Shown here piece after piece: positions 46,901 through 58,900 of a stretch of DNA of 64,000 bases. The notes beneath the pieces were generated by a model. That model did not search any database. It had not been told where the DNA came from and saw nothing but the letters and a program-made list of their open reading frames with translations. Positions within the stretch are counted from its first letter, which is position 1, and each line of letters opens with the position of its first letter. The translations under genes and the position numbers were made by a program. Origin of the DNA: Nemertoderma westbladi (taxonomy: Eukaryota > Xenacoelomorpha > Nemertodermatida > Nemertodermatidae); NCBI GenBank assembly GCA_032718475.1, contig JAUCBJ010006774.1, positions 1-64,000 on the forward strand, in the 5' to 3' direction.

Positions 46901-49900
46901 ATCTATCAATCCTTTTAATATGCTTTGAAGTACAGTATGGTATTGTTGTAGGCCTATATCATGCACTATATCATTTTAAAATTCAAATCAGATGAGATTT
47001 TTGGATTCTGCACCTTAAAATCAGTCCAAATCAAATTAAACGAACAGTTCCTAGATATAATTAACCAAAAGTTAAGTTTTGTGGCCAATTATTGATATCG
47101 TACCAAATGGCGCTTAGACACAAATTAGTGATGCTTGTGCAAGCATTTCCCATGGGGTTGTGATGAATTTTTTTTTTACTAAACATAGCTTTGAATGGTT
47201 AGACAATGCTAACATCGAGATTAACTGAAATAAGATGCAGGGAGGTAGACCTACAAAATGTTAATGCCAATATTTCAATATCTCCTAGGCGTAATCAATT
47301 GAATGATCGATTGATGAGTTGTGCCGGGTTTAAGCTTTTGTGTGATATCTCAAGAACTACTAGCTTAGCACTTGTTTTGAAGGTATCTACACCCACTAAA
47401 TCGATGATTGCGGTTCAAATAAGCCTAAAATTAACTCTGTACGACCAACAGAAGCCTTCATATCAGCAAACTCCACTATATTCCGCGCGCGCGATCAAAT
47501 GGTGTCCAAACGCTCAACTTCAGGGTGTTTGAGCTACCTCTAAATATATATCATTTGTACTCAAATTTTACTCAAGGTGTTTTTTTATCAGAAGAAAGGA
47601 CTTGGGGGGGTCAGAGGAGAATTTCCACAACTTTTAAATTTTACATTGAAATAAGGACCACCCTATCCTGTATGTGTTGGGTTAACTCCTGTAATGTATG
47701 TGTTGGGTTAACTCCTGTATGTGTTGGGTTAACTCCTGTATGTGTTGGGTTAACTCCTGTATGTGTTGGGTTAACTCCTGTATGTATTGGGTTAACTCAT
47801 GTATGTGTTGGGTTAACTCCTGTATGTGTTGGGTTAACTCCTGTATGTATTGGGTTAACTCATGTATGTGTTGGGTTAACTCCTGTATGTGTTGGGTTAA
47901 CTCCCAGTATGTGTTGGGTTAACTCCTGTATGTGTTGGGTTAACTCCTGTTTGTGTTGGGTTAACTCCTGTATGTGTTGGGTTATCTCCTGTATGTGTTG
48001 GGTTAACTCCTATGTGTTGGGTTAACTCTTGTATGTGTTGGGTTAACTCCTGTATGTGTTGGGTTAACTCCTGTACCTGTATGTGTTGGGTTAACTCCTG
48101 TATGTGTTAGGTTAACTCCTGTATGTGTTGGGTTAACTCCGGTATGTGTTGGGTTAACTCCTGTATGTGTTGGGTTAACTCCTGTATGTGTTGGGTTAAC
48201 TCCTGTACCTGTATGTGTTGGGGTAACTCCTGTATGTGTTGGGTTAACTCCTGTATGTGTTGGGTTAACTCCTGTACCTGTATGTGTTGGGGTAACTCCT
48301 GTATGTGTTGGGTTATCTCCTGTACCTGTATGTGTTGGGTTAACTCCTGTATGTGTTGGGTTAACTCCTGTATGTGTTGGGTTAACTCCTGTATGTGTTG
48401 GATTAACTCCTGTAGGTGTTGGGTTAACTCCTGTATGTGTTGGGTTAACTCCTGTATGTATTGGGTTAACTCATGTATGTGTTGGGTTAACTCCTGTATG
48501 TGTTGGGTTAACTCCTGTAATGTATGTGTTGGGTTAACTCTCTGTATGTGTTGGGTTAACTCCTGTATGTGTTGGGTCAACTCCTGTATGTGTTGGGTTA
48601 ACTCCTATATGTGTTGGGTTAACTCCTGTATGTGTTGGGTTAACTCCTGTATGTGTTGGGTTAACTACTGTATGTGTTGGGTTAACTCCTGTATGTGTTG
48701 GGTTAACTCCTGTATGTGTTGGGTTAACTCCTGTATGGGTTGGGTTAACTACTGTATGTGTTGGGTTAACTCCTGTATGTGTTGGGTTAACTCCTGTATG
48801 TGTTGGGTTAACTCCTGTATGTGTTGGGTTAACTCATGTATGTGTTGGGTTAACTCCTGTATGTGTTGGGTTAACTCCTGTATGTGTTGGGTTAACTCCC
48901 AGTATGTGTTGGGTTAACTCCTGTATGTGTTGGGTTAACTCCTGTTTGTGTTGGGTTAACTCCTGTATGTGTTGGGTTATCTCCTGTATGTGTTGGGTTA
49001 ACTCCTATGTGTTGGGTTAACTCTTGTATGTGTTGGGTTAACTCCTGTATGTGTTGGGTTAACTCCTGTACCTGTATGTGTTGGGTTAACTCCTGTATGT
49101 GTTAGGTTAACTCCTGTATGTGTTGGGTTAACTCCGGTATGTGTTGGGTTAACTCCTGTATGTGTTGGGTTAACTCCTGTATGTGTTGGGTTAACTCCTG
49201 TACCTGTATGTGTTGGGGTAACTCCTGTATGTGTTGGGTTATCTCCTGTACCTGTATGTGTTGGGTTAACTCCTGTATGTGTTGGGTTAACTCCTGTATG
49301 TGTTGGGTTAACTCCTGTATGTGTTGGATTAACTCCTGTATGTGTTGGGTTAACTCCTGTATGTGTTGGGTTAACTCCTGTATGTGTTGGGTTAACTCCT
49401 GTATGTGTTGGGTTAACTCCTGTATGTGTTGGGGTAACTCCTGTATGTGTTGGGTTGGGGTAACTCCTGTATGTGTTGGGTTGGGGTAACTCCTGTATGT
49501 GTTGGGTTAACTCCTGTATGTGTTGGGTTAACTCCTGTATGTGTTGGGTCAACTCCTGTATGTGTTGGGTCAACTCCTGTATGTGTTGGGTTAACTCCTG
49601 TATGTGTTGGGTTAACTCCTGTATGTGTTGGGTTAACTCCTGTATGTGTTGGGTTGGGGTAACTCCTGTATGTGTTGGGTTAACTCCTGTATGTGTTGGG
49701 TTAACTCCTGTATGTGTTGGGTTAACTCCTGTATGTGTTGGGGTAACTCCTGTATGTGTTGGGTTAACTCCTGTATGTGTTGGGTTAACTCCTGTATGTG
49801 TTGGGTTAACTCCTGTATGTGTTGGGTTAACTCATCTATGTGTTGGGTTAACTCATCTATGTGTTGGGTTAACTCCTGTATGTGTTGGGTTAACTCCTGT

Positions 49901-52900
49901 ATGTGTTGGGTTAACTCCTGTATGTGTTGGGTTAACTCCTGTATGTGTTGGGTTAACTCCTGTATGTGTTGGGTTAACTCCTGTATGTGTTGGGTTAACT
50001 CATGTATGTGTTGGGTTAACTCCTGTATGTGTTGGGTTAACTCCTGTAATGTATGTGTTGGGTTAACTCCCTCCCTGTATGTGTTGGGTTAACTCCTGTA
50101 GGTGTTGGGTTAACTCCTGTATGTGTTGGGTTAACTCCTGTATGTATTGGGTTAACTCATGTATGTGTTGGGTTAACTCCTGTATGTGTTGGGTTAACTC
50201 CTGTAATGTATGTGTTGGGTTAACTCCTGTATGTGTTGGGTTAACTCCTGTATGTGTTGGGTCAACTCCTGTATGTGTTGGGTTAACTCCTATATGTGTT
50301 GGGTTAACTCATGTATGTGTTGGGTTAACTCCTGTATGTGTTGGGTTAACTACTGTATGTGTTGGGTTAACTCCTGTATGTGTTGGGTTAACTCCTGTAT
50401 GTGTTGGGTTAACTCCTGTATGTGTTGGGTTGGGGTAACTCCTGTATGTGTTGGGTCAACTCCTGTATGTGTTGGGTTAACTCCTATATGTGTTGGGTTA
50501 ACTCCTGTATGTGTTGGGTTAACTCCTGTATGTGTTGGGTTAACTACTGTATGTGTTGGGTTAACTCCTGTATGTGTTGGGTTAACTCCTGTATGTGTTG
50601 GGGTAACTCCTGTATGTGTTGGGTTAACTCCTGTATGTGTTGGGTTAACTCCTGTATGTGTTGGGTTAACTCCTGTATGTGTTGGGTTAACTCCTGTATG
50701 TGTTGGGTTAACTCCTGTATGTGTTGGGTTAACTCCTGTATGTGTTGGGTTAACTCCTGTATGTGTTGGGTTAACTCCTGTATGTGTTGGGTTAACTACT
50801 ATGTTGGTTTAAATTTGTAGGAAGAAGATAACCATTCTTCTAATCGGGAATCACTCAGCCGGTAAAAGTACCTTCATTAACTGGTACGTAGAGGAACACG
50901 TTCAGAAGACCGGGGTTGCCATAGAAACACAAGGATTTACTATAGTAACGAGCGGTAAGAAGCGGGAGTCACTCACCGGTAACGCCACTCTACATCTCTA
51001 TCCACACTTTAAACCTCTTCAGGTATATTGGATGGAGTTTATCTCAACTTTATTTTATTTTTATTTTTATCAAACTAAACTATTATTAATAAATAAATCA
51101 ATACATATTTGAAATGCAATGTTTTTATGCTTGTTGTTGTTATGTAATTTTTATTTATTTTTAAACTTAAATATCCCAAAATTAATTATCCAGGCTCGGT
51201 TCCGATTCGGCCACCACTATTTGATTATGATCGTATAATTATTTAAAAATAGTAAACATTAATATTAATAATAATATAGCAAATAGTAAACGCATAAAGT
51301 AGTTTATTAGTTTTATTAGCGGAATATGTTTTCTCCGACTGAGTAGTGGGTACCCACCCATCTACCGTTTTTTTTGCTTACCTTGTATGAGGTTTTTAGA
51401 ACCACATTTAGCAATAAGTTAAGTATTTTGTGTTTTTTTAGGAACTGCCCGGGGTTATAGATTATCTCAACACCGAAATCTCGACCTCTAAACAGAAGAA
51501 GTTCAGTTTGGTAACATTTGTGGACACGCCGGGGCTGGTTGATGGGGATATGAAATATCCGTTCGACGCAGACCAGACAATATTGTGGCTCGGTTAGTAA
51601 AATAAATGGACCTAAGACACTCAGGTAGTAAAGCTACCCATTCGGTTATACTGTATATTGAACATAAATTCATAGTAAATACATAACATATAAATATTAA
51701 TCATGACGCATAGCAACAACACCACTAATCAAATAATCTCGAATATCGGGCGTGATAATCATGGTCCTCAATCAGTTGAGCTCATACGAGCTGGTTTATT
51801 TCATTGGGAGTCCGGATATACACAAATATATGAAGTTTATGCACGTTTAAATTTGTACAGGGATTTATATAGTAATATGATGTTTTTGGTACAAGTGCAT
51901 TTTATTTTATAGGTAAGCAATATATTTGTATATTATTTTGTTTTGTAATGTTGAGTACATGTTGTAAGATGCTCAAAGTACACAGTAGCAGAAATAAACT
52001 TATTGTTTAGTTTGAGTTGTATCAAGATTGTTGCGTTTACGATTTGTTCAGTACACTAATTGTCAATAACTTATGAAATAACCACAAACTCCCCATTGTT
52101 ATTAATTGTAAACATAAACATCAATGTAATATTGAAAAACAAAACTAAACAAATATATCTAACACAGTAAATTGCTATTGCTGTATCCTATCCTATTATA
52201 TCCTATCTGTAAATTAATCACAAGTAATTAAATATACCTGACACAAGTAATAATTCATTATACCGGTAACAACATTAAAGACACGTTTAAGTATTAATCC
52301 ATTGCTTTAACGGTTGCTAGGTGTACAACCGTTGCTAGGTATCCTCGCTAGATACTTTGGGTACGAGGGCCGTTGCTAATAGTAACGGGGTGGTCATAAG
52401 GAGGTCGGAGACGGGATGCCAGTCCCGCAGGTCACAACACCAGTGGTAGACCGCGACGGGACTCGGTTCCTCGTTGCTAGGGGTTACTACGGTCGGGGTG
52501 GGAACCGAGTCGTCTTGCACCGCACCCACTACCACCAACTCGTTGTCGTGGTAACCGACGTGTATATCGGCGAGCGGGACTGGGAGGTCCGGTCCGACGA
52601 CCCACTCTTCCAACTCCAGGTCGTAGAACTCGGCCGTGGTCAGCCAACTGGTCGCTGATTGGTCGGCCGTGGTCAGCCAGCTCGTCGCTGATTGGTCAAG
52701 CTCCTCGTCCGTGTAGACTACCCGGCCCCCCAGTACGAAGAGTTTGTGGTCGTAGTAAGTAACTCCGGGTCCGGCCCGCGGTGTCGGCATGCTATCCAAG
52801 GGGAACCACCTATCCAACGCCGAGGAGTACTTGTAGAACATCTGGGAGACGGCGCCCCCCGTAGTGACGCCCCCTACCAGGTAGATCTGTCCTCGGTACA

Positions 52901-55900
52901 CGGTTCCAGAGGCCTCCGCTAGAGGGATGGGTAGGTTCCGTATAGGAGTCCAGACGTCCTCCGACGGGTTGTACTTCTCGGCCGATCTGCGGGAATATTA
53001 AACTGGATTATTTGCCGCTCGTCTTAGATTAATTAATTATTTTTTATTGTTCTGCTGAATTCAACAAATATCTTGTATACTCAGTAACGAATATTTGATT
53101 GTTAAACATTTGTACGGCGATAGGATAACGGGAGTTTATTATAACATAAAGGTGTTGTTATTCTACTCAGCGATTAATTGTAATTAAAACTATAACTGTA
53201 ACTGAAGTGTCGTCATAATGCCCAAAGTCGAATTTTGTCGGAATTTACATTTTTATACAATTCCACTTTTTTTTTATCAGCTGGTGAAGTTTTCAACACT
53301 TTACCGATGGGAAGTGATGATTATTGCGTGGTAAAGAGATATCCCAGCCGACAATATTTTACTGCAGAAAGGCCCTATATCTCTAAATATTGGCTCTCCG
53401 GAACAATTGTAATTTTGACTTTATGGCCTTATGACGCTTACACTGCGTTATAAGAAATCCCACAACTAACCTGAGAATTCCAGAAGAATTTCTGCCGCCA
53501 AACGCAAATATATGCTGTCCCATTACCGCGATCCAGTGGTCCATCCTGGAACTAATCATTGGGGATCTTTTACTCCAGACCAACCGCTTGGTGTCTAGCA
53601 TCCACACCGATCTCACCGATTCACCGCCGGTGACCCCGCCCGCTACATAAAGGAACCAGCCACTGACCACCACGCTGCTGCTATTGGTCAGCGTGGGCGG
53701 TGGCACGAAGCCGCTGGTTTCCAGCTCTCCTATCGGCTGCAGACTGGTTGGCTCCATAATCGGGACCCGCAGAGAAACCCTGACTTCCGATTGGCTCTCC
53801 GTATCAGAGAAGTCCGCCTCGTCGCTTAGACTGCTGTCCCGCCCGTTTCTATGGTTACGGATGGGTCTGTACTTGCATATGATGCTGGAGCAGCTGCTCG
53901 CGTTGCTGATGTTCCGACAGACAGGACGTCGTCTATTGCGGGGCGGTGGAACGGGGGGTTCCAGGAGGTTAGGCGTGGAGGAACACCGTTCCGACAGCGT
54001 TGTAGAACGCGGCGCCCGGGGCGGCCGTCCATCCGCTCTGTACTTGTCGACCTGGGCCACGAGGTTGAGGTTGAGACTGACCTTGTGAAACGGGAACCCA
54101 TCCCGGGGCCGGGTGTTACTCCCGAGTTCGGGACCGCGTTCCCACGCGAACGAGTAGCCCTCCAACTCGTCGCGGACCTCCGGGTTCAACGAGACGCACT
54201 CCCGCTGCAGGAGCCGCAGGGTGCGACAGGGTTTAATGTAGGCGAATCGGATGAGCGCGAGCAGCGTCGCCGTGAACTCCCGACGATTATCCGCCTCGAA
54301 CTTCAACCAACGGAGAATCGCTTCCAACGCGAGGATCTCATTGGCTATGTTCAACTCGTCCTTACCTATGAGTTGTATGACGTCATCTATTTTCAGGGTA
54401 TAGAATCCCTTGGTGAGGGAGAAATCTTCGAAGTTTTCCGCTAGTAGTCGCAGACTCGTCGTCTCTAACTGAGGTAGCTCGTGGTCCCTGGCCGCTCGCA
54501 GACTCGGGACGCATGTCTCCACGGTAACCAACTCAGAGAGCTTCAGGTCGCAACATTTAACCAGCGTCGATATGGCCAGCATCTTACCGGCTTCTAGAAC
54601 GTTTTCGAATCCTCCGAGAGTGACCTCCAAGGCCCCCGTGTAGAGGAAGTCGACCACTACACCGAGTATACCTGGCGTTATGTTGTCTACTCGAAATTCC
54701 TCATTGTGCTCGATCGTGCAATAGAACAGCGCAGCGAACAGCGGACTCGACGCCGCTAACAGAGCTCTATGGCAACGGATACGGTTGCCTCCAGCAACCA
54801 AAGTGACGTCACATAACATTCCATTACGTCTGAGTCTATGAAATCCGTCTAGTAGGTCTAGCGCTCGCATGTACCTTGAGTCACCGCCAGGGGGCTCTAA
54901 AAACTCAGTCATTGTCCGCAAAAGTCAGATAGAAATATAATGAAATAGACTAATAGTATTTTACACTACGTGAAATATACTAATAGTATTTTACACTACG
55001 TGAAATATACGAATAGTATATTACACTACGTGAAATATACTAATAGTATATTTCACGTAGTGTAATATACTATTAGTATATTACACATGTGAAATATACT
55101 TATAGTATTTTACACTACGTGAAATAGATCTAATTAGGTCTAAAACTATTAAATTACGTCTTTAGACTTTATTATTATCGGCGTTTAAATAATAAATAAT
55201 TTATTGTCAGAAATAAAAACTCGATATTGTTGACAATTAATTAATATCGCTCGCAGCAGATGTGTGAACTATGCAAGTCGCTGTTTATTATTGTTATGTT
55301 ATACCACTACTGATAACGAAGAATCAATGTCCGCAATTAATTCGATATTAAATCTACTCTGTTACGCAATATAGTTGGTTCCCACGAATATTAATTAAAC
55401 ATTTAATTAGTTTATGTATTCCTTTTATCTACGTAATGAGTTACAATGCGTCACCGCCTAACTGTTATTATATAAAAGTGGTTGATATTCCGTGCCAAAC
55501 CTAATATATCTTATAGAATTCCTCGCCAAACTAATGAGTTTCTTCTGTGATAAATAACGCAACAAATTATTATGTTTGATTTGGGCCAAGATAATATATC
55601 AAGTGTGATTATGTTATGTAGTAAATGATGTTAGCGTAGAGGATGGTTAATCTTCGCATCCGGAAATTACGTCATAATTATACGGGCTGTCCATGTTTAC
55701 TGTTAACTACTTAATAACGGCTGTCCATGTTTACTGGTCCTGTTATTTACTTTCCAGTCGCCCATCTTCCAAAGCGGAAGAATTTAAGAGAGTCTTAAAT
55801 TAATAAAATGCACTGTAAACATTGATACAAACCAGACATCTACTCCCTTAGGTAGACTATATAGAGGTATATTGTAATGTACTTTTAAATCTTAAATTAA

Positions 55901-58900
55901 GCTCAACGGTTCATTTACACTGCAGCACAATGCCGCATTTCGCATTCTCCAGAAAGTACATGACTACATTAAATTGTTAAACAACTGATATTCGCCTACA
56001 CTCACACAATAACGCCGTAGTATTTGTAGAAGTTTATTTGGTTGCCCTTCTGTTACTATTCGAGATGTTTAAGTCTACCGTATTACCACAGCCAATCGAT
56101 TTCTTCTTGTATTCCATATAATAATCCCCACGGAATATTGTTTACTCTCGCAGTGGGGGTTACTATGGATGGAAATATTACAAACTAAACAATCTAAACA
56201 CTTGACTTAATTAACTAATCGCTTTTAAGTTTTAATGGTTTGAATTATTTAATTATTTGTTATAATAATTAATTTTTTCAGGTGATCTGGCTGATCTTAT
56301 CTTTGTATTCTTTGATCCGATGGGTCAAGCATTATGCAAAAGAACTTTGGATCTTGTTGAGAAACTGAACAATGCCCATGGTGATAGGATGAGGTTCTAT
56401 CTGAGCAAGGTAACTTATTATTTTAGCTCTTTGGGTGTCGGTAATGATATTGTCTAAATCTTTTAGCTCATTAGGTGTCGGTAATGATACTACTACTAGT
56501 ATCGGCATTTTTAAGAATGCTGTGCCGGCTTGTCGACAAAATTGCGCCGCCACAACTCCCTATCACCCATGACATTTGCTAGATCATCCGCATCTTCAAG
56601 GCCAGTGTCCTTTAAGATGCGTCTCAAGAAAGTCATGGGCTGTCCATCATGCTTATTCACTCCATGAGGCTGCTAAAGTACAAGATTATGCACTGGCTGG
56701 TCCTCACGGCGAAAGCAATGTCCTGCAAAGCGGAGGCGATTTTGTTCTAGTGTCAAGCTTGGGGGAACCAATGAGACACCTCCAATGTTATTATTATTAT
56801 TGTTCTGGTAATGATGTTGTCTAACTCTTTTAGCTCTTTAGGTGTTGGTAATGATGTTGTCTAACTCTTTTAGCTCTTTAGGTGTTGGTAATGATGTTGT
56901 CTAACTCTTTTAGCTCTTTGGGTGTCTGTAACGATATTGTCTAACTCTTTTAGCTCTTTTGGTGTCGGTAATGATGTTGTCTATCTCTTTTAGCTCTTTA
57001 GGTGTTGGTAATGATATTGTCTAACTCTTTTAGCTCTTTGGGTGTCGGTAACGATATTATCTTAGAACTCTTTTAGCTCTTTAGGTGTCGGTAACGATAT
57101 TGTCTAATCTTTTAGCTCTTTAGGTGTCGGTAATGATATTGTCTAACTCTTTTAGCTCTTTGGGTGTCGGTAACGATATTATCTTAGAACTCTTTTAGCT
57201 CTTTAGGTGTTGGTAATGATATTGTCTTACTCTTTTAGCTCTTTAGGTGTCGGTAACGATATTATCTTAGAACTCTTTTAGCTCTTTTGGTGTCGCTAAT
57301 GATGTTGTCTATCTCTTTTAGCTCTAGGGTGTCGGTAAAGATATTATCTTAGAACTCTTTTAGCTGTTTAAGTGTCGGTAATGATATTGTCTAACTCTTT
57401 TAGCTCTTTTGGTGTCGGTAACGATATTCTCTTAGAACTCTTTTAGTTCTTTGGGTGTCGGTAATGATATTGTCTAACTCTTTTAGCTCTTTAGGTGTTG
57501 GTAATGATATTGTCTAACTCTTTTAGCTCTTTAGGTGTTGGTAATGATTTTGTCTAACTCTTTTAGCTCTTTTGGTGTTGGTAATGATATTGTCTAACTC
57601 TTTTAGCTCTTTTGGTGTCGGTAATGATATTGTCTAACTCTTTTAGCTCTTTTGGTGTCGGTAATGATATTGTCTAACTCTTTTAGCTCTTTTGGTGTCG
57701 GTAATGATATTGTCTAACTCTTTTAGCTCATTGGGTGTCGGTAATGATATTGTCTAACTCTTTTAGCTCTTTTGGTGTCGGTAATGATATTGTCTAACTC
57801 TTTTAGCTCATTGGGTGTCGGTAATGATATTGTCTAACTCTTTTAGCTCATTGGGTGTCGGTAATGATATTGTCTAACTCTTTTAGCTCTTTTGGTGTCG
57901 GTAATGATATTGTCTAACTCTTTTAGCTCTTTTGGTGTTGGTAATGATATTGTCTAACTCTTTTAGCTCTTTTGGTGTCGGTAATGATATTGTCTAACTC
58001 TTTTAGCTCTTTTGGTGTCCGTAATGATATTGTCTAACTCTTTTAGCTCTTTTGGTGTTGGTAATGATATTGTCTAACTCTTTTAGCTCTTTTGGTGTCG
58101 GTAATGATATTGTCTAACTCTTTTAGCTCTTTTGGTGTCGGTAATGATATTGTCTAACTCTTTTAGCTCATTGGGTGTCGGTAATGATATTGTCTAACTC
58201 TTTTAGCTCTTTTGGTGTCGGTAATGATATTGTCTAACTCTTTTAGCTCTTTTGGTGTTGGTAATGATATTGTCTAACTCTTTTAGCTCTTTTGGTGTCG
58301 GTAATGATATTGTCTAACTCTTTTAGCTCTTTGGGTGTCGGTAACGATATTATCTTAGAACTCTTTTAGCTCTTTAGGTGTTGGTAATGATGTTGTCTAA
58401 CTCTTTTAGCTCTTTGGGTGTCGGTAACGATATTATCTTAGAACTCTTTTAGCTCTTTAGGTGTTGGTAATGATGTTGTCTAACTCTTTTAGCTCTTTGG
58501 GTGTCGGTAACGATATTATCTTAGAACTCTTTTAGCTCTTTAGGTGTTGGTAATGATGTTGTCTAACTCTTTTAGCTCTTTAGGTGTCGGTAATGATATT
58601 GTCTAACTCTTTTAGCTCTTTGGGTGTCGGTAATGATATTGTCTAACTCTTTTAGCTCTTTGGGTGTCGGTAACGATATTATCTTAGAACTCTTTTAGCT
58701 CTTTAGGTGTTGGTAATGATGTTGTCTAACTCTTTTAGCTCTTTAGGTGTCGGTAATGATATTGTCTAACTCTCTTAGCTCTTTGGGTATCGGTAATGAT
58801 ATTGTCTAACTCTTTTAGCTCTTTGGATGTCCGTAATTATATTGTCTAACTCTTTCAACTCTTTAGGTGGGGTTTTTGTATTTCCAAACAGACTTATTAG

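Noticed and set aside
45410-47532. Two ORFs with matching proteins (about 104 and 108 codons)
   Set aside because: They are the two inverted arms of the foldback element and show no known domain.
47525-50820. ORFs reading MCWVNSC, CVGLTPV, QELTQHI or GVNPTHT repeats
   Set aside because: A 21-bp unit leaves several frames open on both strands. The stretch is intron 1 of the GTPase gene and ends at its acceptor.
53684-54444. Plus-strand ORFs of 134 and 197 codons over the Kelch exon
   Set aside because: Antisense shadows of a GC-rich exon with clear BTB, BACK and Kelch coding on the minus strand.
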